Positions 22,495 to 36,708 of a stretch of DNA of 64,000 bases are shown one piece after another. The stretch is taken from the NCBI GenBank assembly GCA_026874595.1, contig CM049317.1, positions 14,128,882-14,192,881 of the forward strand. The letters are read 5' to 3'. Within the stretch, counting starts at the first letter, position 1. Every line of letters begins with the position of its first letter. The position numbers were made by a program, and so were the translations under genes. The notes under the pieces were generated by a model. That model was not told where the DNA came from. It saw nothing but the letters and a program-made list of their open reading frames with translations, and searched no databases. This DNA comes from Sipunculus nudus. Its lineage: Eukaryota; Annelida; Sipuncula; Golfingiida; Sipunculidae.

Positions 22495-25400
22495 CAAGAA
22501 GTACACAATTTTACCTAGAAGTTTGCGTTCAGAGAGCACAGACCTCCGCCATGGCAGCTCATAACCCCATGTGTCATTGTAAGAAATGCACCTGGATCAC
22601 CGCCAAATTTACTCAATTCTTGCTTGTACCATTGCCGAGCTATCCTAAAAATTTCATGAAAATCCATTGAAAACTTTTGAGTAATGTTGCAAACATACAA
22701 ACAAATCAACGCCGGCAAAAGTAAGAATAATATTCGACCTTTCTTGAATGAAATTCTTATTGTATCAATATGTATGGTATTTTTACCATAACGACTTCAA
22801 ATAATATAAGCCTGAAGGTTTAAGGGGCCCAATTAATATACTTATGTTATCGTATGTATATCTAGTACAATTCTAATATAATTCTACTAAAACTCAGATA
22901 TAACTTATGCATAAATTTCGTGACCTTGATACATATCGTAAACACCTTTCTTAATCAACTATATACATCTGTATCATGGTTTTACAGACAATAGACATTT
23001 TTGCATAAATAGGATATTCAATGCACTTTCCGGCTTCTCCTCTTTGTAACTGACGTTTTTAAGTTTCAGTTATGCCGGATATAAAAATATAAATGTAAAG
23101 ACAAGGCATCTGTTTTGAGGAAATTCAATTAAGAATAAAGTGCATTTCCTTGTCCTGAAAATGTTTCTTTAATGACTGTAACGCCACAGTGTCTGCTTGT
23201 ATACATAACCAATTATTCTCTGAGCAGGTGCAGGAACCTGCACATCTGCATTTGCTGCTCCCGAGATTTTGCCTTTGGTCCTCCGTCAGTTCAGTGTTCA
23301 AGTCATTCTAAAATATTCTTTCTCCCTGGAAGGAGCTTTGATTTTCTAAGACAATCAGTTAAAATAATAATCTGCTATCTTTAATTGAATATACATACAT
23401 ACTTAAGTTTTGTGTCTTTGACTACACGGTTTACATATATATGTTACGCTATATGTTAGTATTCTGAATGCATTTTTACCAGTCATTATATATGGAACAT
23501 TGCGGGTAGTAGTCTGAGTAAAAATTTAAAACGAAGTGTTTGTTATTCCAATTGTTCCAGGTTTTATGGAAAACCATTCTTTTCGTAGAAATAAATATGG
23601 ACAGTCCCATTTTGTAATAAGATCTAGTATGATTGGGCAATGTATGATGCTCTGACTTTTCAATCTGGTAAACCACGTGCCAGTTCTTTGATCGAATGCA
23701 TATAGATGTACCTTTACCCGTGTCCTCTAAATATAATTTAACTACTTGAAATGACAATAAAATGAATTGGAGTAGTATCCGGTGTTGACAACCCCCATAG
23801 ACTTTTGTAAAAAATTATCGATAATACTTATATAAAAACATAGACATTTGATAACATTTAGGATGGGTTTCATGTTTCAGGTTATGCTTTACAAAAATGC
23901 GAATACATCTCTGTACTGGTCTGATTAATGCGTAACTAAGAGTAGGTCTGTTTATTATCTTATTGAAGCAATAATCCAACGCTATTTTATGCAGGACAAT
24001 ACTGTTTATCCTTCTGGTGATAATGATAAATTGTACTCTAAAACATGGTTTTCCAGACCTGTTATTATTTCTCAAGCTAAGACATACCTTACTGGATCAC
24101 TTACTGAGGCAACAAAGAAAATAATTGGTCGACATTTGCTGTTTTGATGCCCTCGCTCATGGTCTTCATTCAATCGAGTGTTAAGATCAGTCTCAAAACT
24201 TCCACTCTACAAATATGGAAATTTCATCAGTAAGCTATCGATGAATTTTAATCATTTACCACAAGTTTATTCTCATGCAAAAATGATGTTTGATGGATGA
24301 ACTTCATATAGTACATTTTTGAGTAGTTTGTTGTTATCACCTGACGGCATAATCGTTAATGGTAGCAAGGTACATTTTATTCAATCAAATTTGGTCAGAC
24401 ATATTCACTACAACGTAGTTTTTTGCAACATCCCAAAACAGGGATTACTGTCTTTTCAAGACAATATATCGTCAAGGATCTGCCTTGTGCAAACGCCTGT
24501 AAACACTCCCGATACCTCTGACGATGATGCAATAATAATTGGCGCATTGACGACGCTCTTTAATCCATGTACCGTGCCTATCATCAGTTCTATCTGATCA
24601 CCACTTAATCCACAATAGTTACAAACACCTTGTTATGTCATTCATAAAAAATAAGCTTTTCTTCAAGTTATTTTCAAGTCAGGAAATATTCACAGAAGAT
24701 GCTTCAGACCTGTTCAGACTAAGCTTCAGACTAAAATACAGCTTTGAGGACGGCAATATACCAGAAAACCATTAAATGCACATCGGAAAACGCAATAACG
24801 AACAATAAATGATGAAAAGGAAAAGAACCAGACAGGTTATCGGGTATAACCTACCATACAATATAAGTAAAAAGACGAACGTGGGCAGCCACTTTCTGGA
24901 ACGTTTTAATAGACATTTCCCAAGAGGCTTCATAAAAAATTAAAACACAGTGAAAATAATTTACACCTGTACTGCAAATTACAAATACGCATAATAGCAA
25001 AGATTTAACCAGATCCTACCACACATTTCCTACATAAAAACATGCTATTATAGACGGGCAAATACCCGACAATTTAAAAAGTCCATTTAAAGACAAAATG
25101 CATGCAACATCGGAATATCAAGCGCCACCTTCAAGAAAAGGTACAATTACTGTTCTTAAGCATTCCACACCGCATAATATGAAAATGAAATAGGAATAGA
25201 AGTTGGTCGTTGACTTAAGAAGAAACAAACACTCAGTCTCTATAGAGAAACACCCAAATGCACCAAGATGCGAACTTCTTAGTCAAACAAGTGTCATACA
25301 ATAACTATAATATTAAGCTTTGTTGACTGCATCACAAATCAATTGTTAATGATTTCACTTTGTTACTGACATCCAAACACATAGATAACTGCGTTCCACT

Positions 25401-26299
25401 CTATTGGACACACAATGGGGCTTTATTTTTGACCATCCCGAATATCACCTCAAATATATTATGGAAACATGCACTTTGTCAGTCTCTGTGACTGTTATAT
25501 TAAGTTCTTTGTTTGCTGTATAAATAAACTATTGTCTGAGACATCAAAACCCGATCCTCATGCCAACCGCTAACACTCTATTAAACAAGTTTTTATTTGC
25601 CACAGAAATGAACAAAATATGAACAGAACTTTAAGGGTAAATTTGCTGACAGAAAAACCGAGGGTGAAAATTAAGACCTTGCCAGCTGGCGGAGATGTAA
25701 TTAAATGCTATTTTCTGGTAACATTTTATGCATACGTTATGTACAGTCAGATATTCCGAACCTACAACAAAGAATTCTGAACTTTGTATGTTTTGTGGGG
25801 AGCATGAGAATATTAATGGATAAAGATGTGAAATTGTTAAAGGACATCATGTAAATGGAGCATATTACATTCGCTTAATGTATAATTAGAATGAGGCAAT
25901 ATTCAAGAACTATTCAGAAACATACACATATGCAAACTTTAATTGTATTCAATACAAAAAAATGAACTTTTGCAAAATGCAACATCGAGAGTAATCCATA
26001 CCAACAATAATCTTCTATTATTAAATATGTGCACGTGGAAGTCTACATGGCCCAACACAAATACAACTCAAAACTGAAATACACGACATCAAATATACTA
26101 CTGTAATATAACTTAAGATCTGTTTAAAGGAAAAGTGTCTATGCTAGGTATGTATAATAGTTAACACAAAATAAGCAAAAGCATTTCATGAAAATAGAAT
26201 CATGGGAAATGATAATTCAGTTATATTCACATGGGATTTTTTTCCTAACTGGAACTATGTGAGCAGATTCTAAGCATGTAACTGTACTTTAAAACAATG

Positions 26300-26357
<58 letters not shown>

Positions 26358-26405
26358 AGGGGTGTATATAATAATATGAGTATGTATACGTATATACTGC
26401 TTTTT
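20792..26405. other. No host gene recognised; repeats only
   Basis: No exon is supported. (TA)n tracts occupy 21739-21804, 22436-22492 and 26304-26355. A GC-rich patch at about 21570-21730 precedes the first. At 22500-22725 a segment ends CATGAAAATCCATTGAAAAC, TTTTGAGTAATGTTGCAAAC, then ATACAAACAAATCAAC. This resembles the 3' end of a RTE-type retroposon. An open frame at 24319-24597 has no recognisable family. Confidence 0.4.
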
Positions 26406-26864
26406 TTATACAGTTTTCTTATACAATTTTTCATTACCTACCTCGGTGTTAGTGCTGCGTCCCTGACCTATCAGGTTTGCACTAAAGCGTTCGATCTTCC
26501 CGTAGATTAAATCTTGCAAAGTATTCTCTTTCACAGTGACATCCATTTCCCCCACGTAAACCTGACCTTCTGCACAAATAACCCCTATCAGGTACTCCTC
26601 TCGCAAAACGTAAATAATTACTCAGCAAAACCGCTTACCTTTATTCTGTTGGGCCAGAACCAAACTCATTCTCTCTGCGACACAGGTACACCCGTTGTCT
26701 CGCAAAAGAGTAACATTCCAACACCCATTAGCAATGCCCTGACAAGTCGGCAATACGAGCTCATCGCTAATCCGAGTTACGCCTTCCATCAGGTGGTCTG
26801 TAGATAACAATAGATTGCGCTGTTTGATTAACACGCACTTTAGACCGGCTCCGTAGAAAACCAT
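26406..26864 (-). pseudogene. Retroviral-type aspartic protease fragment of an LTR retrotransposon
   Basis: The first part (26622-26864) has LVLPTCQGIANGCWNVTLL followed by RDNGCTCVAERMSLV, where families of this type have an R-D-T/S-G-C/S active site; here it reads DNG. The second part (26406-26606) continues with EEYLIGVICAEGQVYVGEMD and LQDLIYGKIERFSAN, which resembles the flap and the second hydrophobic-Gly motif. The two parts are in different frames and are joined by about 40 bp that start with GTAAGC, so a short intron or a small indel lies between. No RT or integrase follows within reach. Confidence 0.6.
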
Positions 26865-27592
26865 CTAATATGAGGTAAATATTACTTAATGTCTGTCAAA
26901 GCCCACTCATTATGGTAAAGGTATGAATTATAGGCAGTTAGAAAGATAAAACTCTGGATGGGACAAGCTACATATGTTTATTTTTATAATTTTTGGTCTC
27001 GAGAATCGGCTCACATGTTTTCAGGCGTGAAGAGGTCTAGGATGAATGTATGGTTTGACTCAGAAAATATCTATAAAGAAAAGGGGTTTTAGAGACACTC
27101 CTGGAGCTAGCTCTGTAAGTTTCCAGGAAATAAAAATGGCTACTTTAGATTCAGAGGAATACCTATTGACTAGCCTAAATACTGAGATACAGTAACAATA
27201 CTTGTTATTGAAGAAGCTCAGAAGCAGTTTTACAGTCCGAGACTATTTAATCTGCCTTGAGAGGTATTGTAGATGCAGCAGTGGAGAAAAGAATGAAATG
27301 GTATGGACACAACATACAGGAGCTATCAAAAAAAGGTGCACAATTTCAGAAAATAAACTGGGTGAAATGCAAGATTAACTGGAGACGTACTTCTCTCAGA
27401 ATCACAAACACATGGTCAGAAAATAAGGTGAAGTTACGGATAAACTTGTAATAAACATGGCCAGCGAACTATTGAATATTGACATTCAATCCTACGATAT
27501 TGATATCTCACATAGATAAGATAAAAAATAGTTTATTGCTATAAACAGGTAATAAAAGCATCACATAAATAGTATTTTGCTTGCTCGCTAGC
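26865..27592. other. No gene recognised
   Basis: Non-coding. Positions 27257-27451 have an open frame without recognisable motifs. Confidence 0.4.
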
Positions 27593-28640
27593 TTAAAGAA
27601 ACACCTTAAACAAGAAATAATAAAATAAAATTATGATTATACTACCTATTATTTCAGTTTTCTTCCGTCTAAAGTCAATAATAATCTCCTTGGTTTTCTT
27701 AACATTTGACTCCGAATTATTTTCAGAGCACCAAGAAGTTAAAGTTTTAATTGCATTTCGGTAAACACTTTCGTTATTTCCTCGGATGAGCCCAGAAACT
27801 GTTGTGTCATCTGCGAATTTTACAATGAGGCAATCAACAGAGGTAGAGACACAATAATAGGTGAATAGAGAGTACATTTTGGTGAAAACACACAACTGTC
27901 GGGTGCTCCAGTGTTTTAAGAGCAGTTCTTCAGAAGTAATGTTAAGCCGATTTGTCAAAACGTCAAAGTCCAGTTGCACATGTTTATATTTAGACCCAGT
28001 TTTAATATCTTTCCCATTAATTTATTGGGAAGAAATGTATTAAAGGCTGAGCTGAAACCAATGAATAAAATCCTCGCATAGGTAGATTCTCGTAAGTCAA
28101 GATATTTCAAAATACGGAAAAGTATGAATGATACAGCGTCATCTGTTGAGCGGTTACTGCTATAGGCAAACTGAAAAGGACCAACAGTTTTTGAAATACA
28201 GCACTTAACACCAGTGGCTCAAAACTCTTGGCAATTACGGAAGTTAATGCAACAGGACGATAGTCATTCCAACATGACATATGTGATTTTGTTGCAACAG
28301 GAATGATCACTGATTGAGCTCTGGCACTGTACCCCTTCGTAAAGACCAGTTAAAAAGAAGAGTGAGAACACCAGATATTTAAGCTGGGAAACCTGCAACA
28401 CAAGGTAAATCCAGACCAATACTTGTAAAGTTTTTGTCCAACAAAACAAAGCTGTATAAAAAAAGGAAACCCCATCTGAAAATGGCAGGTGAGCAGTCGA
28501 GGGGGATTTACATCAACAAGGACCTCACTCGAGCCAGATAAGGAATGTTGAACACTGCTATTGAATGAAAAAGAGAAAAATTTATAACGGACATTTGGAC
28601 ACATGATGGAAAGGTGTATGTCAGGGATCACGGGTCAAGG
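27593..28640 (-). pseudogene. LINE reverse transcriptase relic (CR1/L2-like)
   Basis: Minus-strand pieces in changing frames follow the order of a non-LTR reverse transcriptase. LKYLVFSLFF and NWSLRRGTVPELNQ come near 28300-28390. SVIIPVATKSHMSCWNDYRP and VALTSVIAKSFEPLVLS lie at 28200-28310. STDDAVSFI is near 28130, then VKFADDTTVSGLIRGNNES with the catalytic FADD box at about 27780-27820. NVKKTKEIIIDFRRKK lies at about 27660-27710. Many stops and shifts show it is dead. No endonuclease is seen upstream, so the copy is 5' truncated. Confidence 0.85.
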
Positions 28641-31600
28641 TTCACAAATTCAACAGTAGCGGTAAATTTTATTCATGGGTGAAGGTGCTACAGCAGAATG
28701 CAGAACAACCCACAACTAACTTCGACACCAGGCAGGAAAGTTAAATTATAAATATGTGCCTGCCTGTGTCATATTGTACTTTCTATTTCATTTGAAGTGA
28801 TATTTCCCCTATTGCTAATGTGCAGAGTAATCTTTAAAAATAGACCGGTCTCAACATATTATATCCACACATAAAAAATCAGTGTATTTACTTCTATTCT
28901 GAAAGGAATGCGGGTGACTGAACCTGTGCCTCCCAAATTCTTCATTTACTGATAAAAAATCTCCCTCGTAACCTGATCTAATTTTTATCGAATAACGCCA
29001 AGTGTTATATATACACACATATATATATATAATTTTGTTTTATTATAAATATGGTTATTTCTTTCTTTTACTGTACTATCACGACAAAATGGGATAACAT
29101 TAGCTCATATAAGCTGTACCCGGTCAAGGGAATAGATATTGTTAACAAACCTAATTAGTATGTGTGTGCTTTTGTACGTAATGTGTCTTGATGAGCCATG
29201 GGCATATCTAAATTAAATGGCACCGAATCTGCATGTTTAGTTTTCAGTATTGACGTTAAATGTTAGGGAAATAGGGAGATTAAAAACAAGACAGGAAATG
29301 TACAACTGGTTATTAGATAAAGGAGGACAGAAGTGTCATTTTTCTTCAGGAGACTCGCAGTACAGAAAATGTTTGAAAAAATGGACGAAAGAGTAAAAGG
29401 GCTTATTTTTTTCTCTCATTGGACGGATTTATCACTTGGTGAATTGATCCTCATTGGAAAGAATTTAGAATCTAAAGAAATAAGTAAACATGTTGATTTT
29501 GATGGTAGATACATCATACTTAAAGCTTTTGTCTAGGCCATGGTTTTCTATTGATAAAGACATACACACTTAATACAGAACCAGAACAAGTTTGTTTTTA
29601 CCAACATATATGGGATAAAAGTGCAAACTGATCATCGAGCGGTGATTTTAATGGTTGTCTGACTGAGCTTGATGCAGACGATACACGTTAAAAAGGTTAA
29701 ATCTGTAAAAATAATGTGTGTCTTAATTAATAGACTTGTTTTGAACAAGGAACCCAGAGGAGCGTCTTAAATTTACACTTGGAGATGAAAACCCCTTTTT
29801 CGGTAGCACAGGCTTGATTACATTTTAACTGAACTGAATGTAAAAATATAATGCGCATATGCACGTTTTAGTAAAATATCACAAAAATCCACTTATGCAT
29901 ATCTGTTAACATAATAAAATGTAGGCGGTGATAGTACAATCACTGATTTTAAAGATGCCTCAGGCTCACCAAGAAGAAGTCATGTTTGTAAAATGAGTGC
30001 AGCTGTAAATTAAGAAACAGATAACAAAACCATCATTACTGAGCCCATTATTCAAATCTTTGCTCGATGTCTGGTAGAGGAAGAGGGGCCAAGATGCCAC
30101 CTGCTTGTTTCACTAATGCGCATACACAAACAATCAAGAGGGGCCAATTGTCTGTCTGTGCAAAAGAGGACTACTGCAAGGCTTTTTCCTGTGACGGTCA
30201 TTAATAACCGGCAGGATCAATTCGGATGCTGGCTACATCGGCTGATAGTGTCACAACTGAAGTGCGGAGTTTCAGGCCTTAAGGAAAAAACGTGAACAGG
30301 CGGATAACATTAGATGAAACCTCCTCAGGAGAGAGCGGCAGCGAAGACAGTGACAATTGAATTTTAAGACGAAATTACTTGCAATGTTGTTAGAGTATGA
30401 TCAGGTGAGGAAAGACTAACACAGGTGAATAGGCGCGTAATCATGACACTAAGGGGAACAAGTTTCCCTCAGTTCCTCAAAAAGGCCAGCAAAAGATGAC
30501 ATTTTGCCAGATATTTTGTCTGTCCAACTTACATGACAAGTTAGCAGATCGCGAGAACAACGGGAAGAGTATTGACCTGAATGTGTGTCTGTGTCTGACT
30601 TTGTGTCTGACTGGTACACCGTAACAATTTCGTGTACGAAAACTCACCTCCCTTCAGTTCTATTACCAATGGATAGATGCAAAATAGAAGCGGGGTGTAG
30701 GCAGATAATTCCCGAAAAGAAGAACAGATGGATACACGTGGAAGAACGATGGATACACAAGAGCGTAATCTTGATAGTGTGTCTCACAATACGTAGGTAC
30801 AAAACTTGTAAATTTGTACATTATTCGGTAGGATAGCCTTTCTCAGATCCTCTCAGGGCTATGGTTAGGAGATATTATAAGTATACTTAGCTGTTACAGT
30901 GGACTCGGGAGTGGATACCAGGTTCTCTGAAACACAACAGCATGATAGGACTATAAGGTGTGGTAATCACAGTATGTATGCACATTAAAGTATTCGTGTA
31001 TAACATTGGTTTTGAGCAGCTTAATTACCTGGAAGAGTATTGGGAAGATTATTATGTCAGGTACATTGGCAGGGACAGATTTTGGGCCAGTCAAAGTTAT
31101 ATATAAAAGGACACTAAAAAAAAGTGTATTCAGCAAAAATTCATGAAAACCTATAAATTGATGTTTTGATCGGTAGCGAAACAAGGGAAATATCAGTACA
31201 AATACCATAGGATATATGCTGACATCTCAGTAAAAAGGTGTATGGGGTTACAGACAACTTATACGCCTGGTCTGTGACTGTTTTCTGACGGTTTTCTTGA
31301 AAATGATGTTCCTGGTAAATAACATGACTTTAGTATTTCCGGTGGCATTCTAGATTAATATAAAATGTTCGAGTAAAATATCGCACAAGCAGGGTAATAA
31401 ATCCCATAAGATGAAGAGAAATGATTCGTCGATTTTTGGCGGAAATTCGCTCCCACCCTCTTTATTCTTCATGTATCAGAAATAAAGACCTTTGGTGGCA
31501 TTAACGTTTAAACATTTTCACACCTGACGGGGTGTTGTTTCATTTAGTGTGAACCTTTCGCAATCTTAGTTAGAGCCGGTCTAAGCAGGCTTTGCTGCCT

Positions 31601-32574
31601 AATCTCATTTTCAATGACAGAAAAGGACAAGCAAAATCACTCCACCTCATATGCCACCCACTCTTTATTGTGTTTGTTTAGGACTGTAAACAAAATATAC
31701 TGAGCTGTATTTATGTTGCGACATTCCATATTATGTTACTGTTAGTATGTCGATTTTTGTTACTTTTTTAGCCCAGTGAGAATATATTCAGACACATGGA
31801 CTGCCAAGACATTTACAAGTGATAAGCAGCCAACTTTGGACTATCACAGGACCTCTAATCCATGCTGTGCTTATCCCTGTATAAGGGATAAGTGTAAGGG
31901 ATACCTATACATTTGACATGTCCAGATAAATATTTTGCCAGAATGCATGAAAAATACGCTTTCATCTGTTTATTTTGGATATTTACAAAAAGCTCTTTCT
32001 GCACGGAGGGTAAGTTTATAAAATATGTGTTTATGTATATTTGTATGGTACGCACACCTATGTAGCATTACACTGGATGTTACTAAGCGTAACAGACCAT
32101 GAGCTAGACAAACGGGAAATACTTATGAACATAGTATTTTTTTCTCCTATTTTAAATGCATGACCATTATAATTATATATTTTTTTATTACGTATCCTTT
32201 GATATTTTACTATGTTTGTTTTATTTGTTATGCAACTCATACACACCTTCAACATTGATCACGAATGCATTGAATGCAGAGCAAACTCCGGCTAACTATG
32301 TTAGATAAAAAAAAGCTACAGATACTATAAAATAATCGTTCAAGAAAAGTACTCACTGGGGATTCAATAATACTCTTTACAGTTTATTTCCCCTTTGTTT
32401 CACAAAAGAGTTACAAATTTATGCGTTTTCATATAACTTGTCTCTGGGTTTTCAGAAGTTCCCTACTGGTCGCATTCAGGTCAGCCAAATTTTTCTATTA
32501 TTTAAATGTATACCCTTTTTTATTATATAACGTGCTCATATTAAGATAACGTTCTATTTTTATTCAACATGCAG
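28641..32574. other. No exon confidently recognised
   Basis: About 3.9 kb of non-coding sequence upstream of CTLD A. The signal-peptide exon and the extra N-terminal exon expected for gene 1 should lie here or further left, but I could not identify them. A short Met frame at 31743 (MSIFVTFLAQ) is followed by a GTGAGA donor, but its phase does not fit CTLD A. Confidence 0.35.
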
Positions 32575-32766
32575 GTGTAGAATGTAAATATGGGACTTGG
32601 GACTCGGCGGTGAAATGCTGTGCTGAGAGATCATCCTCCCTTTTGACCGTGCACGATTATTCAGAGATCGTACGTTACCTTGGCTACCAAAACATCACCA
32701 GCGCTTGGACGGCACTCAAACGTCATCGGTTTCCACAGTTCACATGGCTAACTGGTGGTTATCCCG
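32575..32766 (+). CDS. CTLD A, exon 1 (N-terminal half)
   Basis: 192-nt exon between TTCAACATGCAG and CCCG|GTAAAT, phase 1 at both ends, open throughout. It encodes YGTWDSAVKCCAERSSSLLT, the W-x2-A-x3-C helix of a C-type lectin-like domain, then NITSAWTALKRHRFPQFTWL, the equivalent of the WIGL core strand. No upstream Cys pair is present, so a further N-terminal exon is expected. Confidence 0.8.
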
Positions 32767-33405
32767 GTAAATACGTTGCAAAAAAAATAATTATTGTGTT
32801 TTAATTATATTACTTTATCAATGGGCATACATTAAGCATGTTTTTGTTTTACTCAAATTTAGTGTTTCAACAATTCATGTACAATAGTTAGTAAATTTAA
32901 TGTCCTAACAGGTTTTACTTAAGTCTTAAGCCCTCCAGTCTAGCCCTCTGATGTTAACCTTTCTTTACCTGAGTGTTTATTGTTTCTGCCGTCAAACAAA
33001 GCCAGGAGAATAAAAATTTGAGTATCTCATTTTCTCAAAATCTTAGTCCGAATATAGTGAAGTCAAAATTGCCCATCCAAGCAGTCCACAACATGCATTT
33101 GGATAACATGTTTTTACTTGGCCACAGGTGAATAAATATGTGACTGAAAATGTCAACTAGCATTTAAGGCACATGGCATAATGGCAAGAGCCAACCAGAG
33201 CAAGCCAAACGATTGACTGCTCTATTTATGTTTGTCCTATTGAATAAATAGGACCATGTGCACTTAATGACTTAAAGGCATTCCGTATGCATTCTGTGTT
33301 CAGTTTAGGAGTAATACACAGAGTAGTTCTTTTAAATTAAATACCACAGAAATACCTATGATCTATAGCCTATTCGCAGATTGAAACTGCTTAACCTCAT
33401 TTCAG

Positions 33406-33528
33406 GGGGACTGTTCGCAACACAGAATTGGCCTGCAGATGAAAACTGTGGTTTGGTTCACGTTCGAGAAGGGACCATAGGAACAAACCCATGTGCTAAC
33501 ACGATCCCTGATCATTTGTGTGATATCA
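33406..33528 (+). CDS. CTLD A, exon 2 (C-terminal half)
   Basis: 123-nt exon from CATTTCAG| to GATATCA|GTAATA, phase 1 to phase 1, open. It reads NWPADENCGLVHVREG, PCANTIPDHLCDI, which holds the N-W-P/E-x-C-G-V region and the two final cysteines of a CTLD. The Ca-binding WND triplet of classical lectins is not present, so sugar binding cannot be assumed. Confidence 0.82.
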
Positions 33529-35403
33529 GTAATATCTAGATTTCAATAAAGTATTTGGTTTACAAATCATGTAACTTTTGCACAATTATGTTCATGACAG
33601 ATTGCGGATGTGTAGGCTCCACCTTTTCAACCAGGAAACATATCATATTTTCTTTTTTTTTAAACGGAATTAACTCATATATAAAACGATTGTTCATTAC
33701 CCTTTTCAAGCCTAAAAATATACTTAGGAATTTATTTATACTTGTTGGATTATTTAATGTTCGACACTTAAATTACACACTGAATCAACTACCTGATATT
33801 ATATTTTTATTTGACTAATATATAACGAACATTTTAAAAGCAGGCTCCTTCATAAAAAACAACCTTAAATTAAAAAATTAAAATTTGTTCTGTGATGCTA
33901 TCCGCCAATTATACGAGTTATTGTCAATCGCATCCTACTCTGACAATAAAAAAAATGCACTACTGTTGTATTTTATGTATAGATAGTTGGTAATGTACAC
34001 TCACGGCACTCGTGTCGAAATGTAATTTTATAACTTCTATATGATTTTGATTTATGAAAAAGGAGGTAGAATTATTTACAGTGGTACCTACATGTTACAA
34101 GTATGCCCTATATAGGTATTTACCTATTTCGGTCACGAAAAACACTTATAGTTAGATATCATTCACCATTCATCGAATGAGCATCCGCGATAAGAGTAGT
34201 TGATTTAAATTTTACTTACGCCGCCTTTCATTTATGCTCATGGTTATGTCCGTATCCCAATCATTCGGCCGTCAGCAGGGTACAAGACGTAACCATATCA
34301 CGGATTAGAGGATTAAACACAATAATTTTGAGTTGCTAAAAATAAGCCCCTTCTCGGTATTCATGGTTACTGAACAAAGAAAAAATTGCATTGGTTCATA
34401 AAACTGAAATAAGTGCCACATTTGAACCTTTAATCTATACGCTTGCACTTCAGCTCATGTTTTTTTCAGAAATGGCACCTTTTTTTCAGAAATGTCACTT
34501 AAGTTGACTTCATTTTATCATAGTTGATCCATTTTAGTAAAACTCTTGACATAATATTGACTACCTGGAGAATTATTAATTATATGGATTGCTGTGAATG
34601 GCATTATTCCTGTTAATTGTTATAGCGTTAGTGTTGATATGAAATTAGTGACCTATTTAATCTGGCACAACCGGATTAAGAATTTAGTTGGATTTCGCAT
34701 TTTATCAGATAAGGTGTCACGGCCATACCTAGCAGAATACATGTACCCATGGGCAGGGTAAATAGGTCAAAGCTTGCTGTGCCTTTAATATCAAAATTGA
34801 GAATTATTTATTTAAAAATGAAAAAAGGAATACCATTTGAAACGATTAATTAAAGAAAGCAATCAACGATTTCCAAAATTTACTTTGTTCAACCGGAACT
34901 TTGTAAGAGAGCGCAGCAACATGTGAATCAAGTGAATTACACTTATTGTTACACTTTACACTGTGCACGTCCACAGGTCAAAGGTTTCGGGCAATGTATT
35001 GAAACATCAATGTGCTTTATACAACAGAATCTTAGGACAAATTTGCTCCGATTAACTTGATGGGCTGGCGGCTTCACGTTGGAACAATGTCACTATCAAT
35101 CTACATCCTGGACGTGCTCATAATTTTTAGTCTAGATTGTTGCCAATAATTACTAATGAAATGCCTATCTTACTCAGTTGCTTCCGTTTTCTTTCATATG
35201 ACGAGCCTGACATGCAATAATGCATGTAGTCATTTTTTCAGATACTGCATCCCTATATCATTTTACAAGCCAAGTTTTGTTTAAATTCCGTTTAATTGGG
35301 ATATTTTCTTTCATGCATTACCATTTAGCAAATAAATGCCAAAATTAAAAGCCATGAAATCTTTTTGAAATTCATGAGATGGATTTGATAATTACATATA
35401 GAG

Positions 35404-35471
<68 letters not shown>

Positions 35472-35507
35472 TCTGTTTGAATATATATTTTGTTCCCCTT
35501 TCACTAG

Positions 35508-35759
35508 GTTGTAAAGAGTGCGGAAAAGAGAACGTCTGCACAAAATATATGTCTCGCTGTTTTATAAGAACATGTATCAGTATGTCATGAGAAGATGCTC
35601 GAGCACACTGCAAAGATCGTCAGTCTGAATTGGCGTAATTTGAAGGAAACGACTCTGAAATTTTGAAACGCCTAAAAAATACAACTAGTGAATGGACGTG
35701 TTTGAGATTATGGATAGGTCTCAGAAGAACGGAATGGCGCAATATCATATATGCCATAG
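35508..35759 (+). pseudogene. CTLD B, exon 1 (N-terminal half) with two in-frame stops
   Basis: 252-nt exon from CTTTCACTAG| to GCCATAG|GTATTA; its length preserves phase 1 to phase 1. It opens with CKECGKENVCTKYMSRC and contains EDARAHCKDRQSELA, then LRLWIGLRRTEWRN, the CTLD core. TGA at 35588-35590 occupies the position of the conserved Trp before the EDARAHC helix. TAA at 35636-35638 replaces a residue equivalent to Thr in the paralogue at 57172. Confidence 0.82.
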
Positions 35760-36545
35760 GTATTATTGTCTTTTATCCTGAACGATATTAGAATTTTCGG
35801 AATAACATGGTATAAAATATAATTCTCAAATATGCGTTTTCAGCGATATCTCGGTGGGGATGCCGATTGACATGTAGTTTTGATTATGCATTGCTGAATT
35901 TAAAATACATTCAATAGATTATAACAACCCTTTGCTTTTCTTAAGTCGAGGGTTACAACTTGGTAGTAGAATACAAAAAACATCTCATTCCCAGTACTGC
36001 TTATAAAGCAGGCAGGGTTTCCTTCCGTCAGTGCTTGTATTCCAACTTATAGGAATAGAAATCCTCCATGAAATAGGAAAATAAATGAACGAAATTTGGA
36101 GGGCATAGTTCTATGGTGGTAGTAGCGACTGTAATTTGTAGACCTGCTTTGTGAATCTTGAAGTCTTGTGTCCATATTTATAAGATCCACATGTTCATAG
36201 ATTATTGTTATGTAATAAAAGTTAACATATTTATGTAGGCGCTCAGTTACGGTTAGAATTGCATCACTTAAATCATGCTATATTGATTATTTATTAAGAA
36301 GCTCCAGAGCTTCGCCGGATCATTACATGCCTGTACATAACCCCTTACAAGTCCACCAAGGCTTTCGTGTTGGGATATCGTTTTATGATATCTAAGGTAC
36401 TACGAATTATGTAGAGGTAGTATAACTACCGTATCAAGTTAAGTTTATAGCAGAGTTGGCGACACCTACTCGACAGGGTAAGTCCGTAGAGGGAAATTAA
36501 AGATGAGGTATCAGAATATTAAATCCTATTGGTACAATGGACGTG

Positions 36546-36655
36546 AAGAAATCAGTTGAGATACAGTATTCGTTTTACAAAGGTATGAAAGATTTCCTTT
36601 TAGAAATCAGTTGGGATACAGTATGAGGTTTATAAAGGTTTGAAAAATTTACTTT
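36546..36655. repeat. Two-copy tandem repeat of about 55 bp
   Basis: GAAATCAGTTGAGATACAGT (36548) and GAAATCAGTTGGGATACAGT (36603) begin two adjacent copies that continue with TTTACAAAGGT/TTATAAAGGT and a TTTACTTTTA-type end. It lies in the intron just upstream of CTLD B exon 2. Confidence 0.65.
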
Positions 36656-36708
36656 TATGTACATTATATTGTTCCTTCATTCCCTTGAAATTTCATGCAC
36701 CATAAAAG

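Noticed and set aside
24319-24597. 92-residue open frame on the plus strand
   Set aside because: No domain, splice context or repeat resemblance; a frame of this length is expected by chance.
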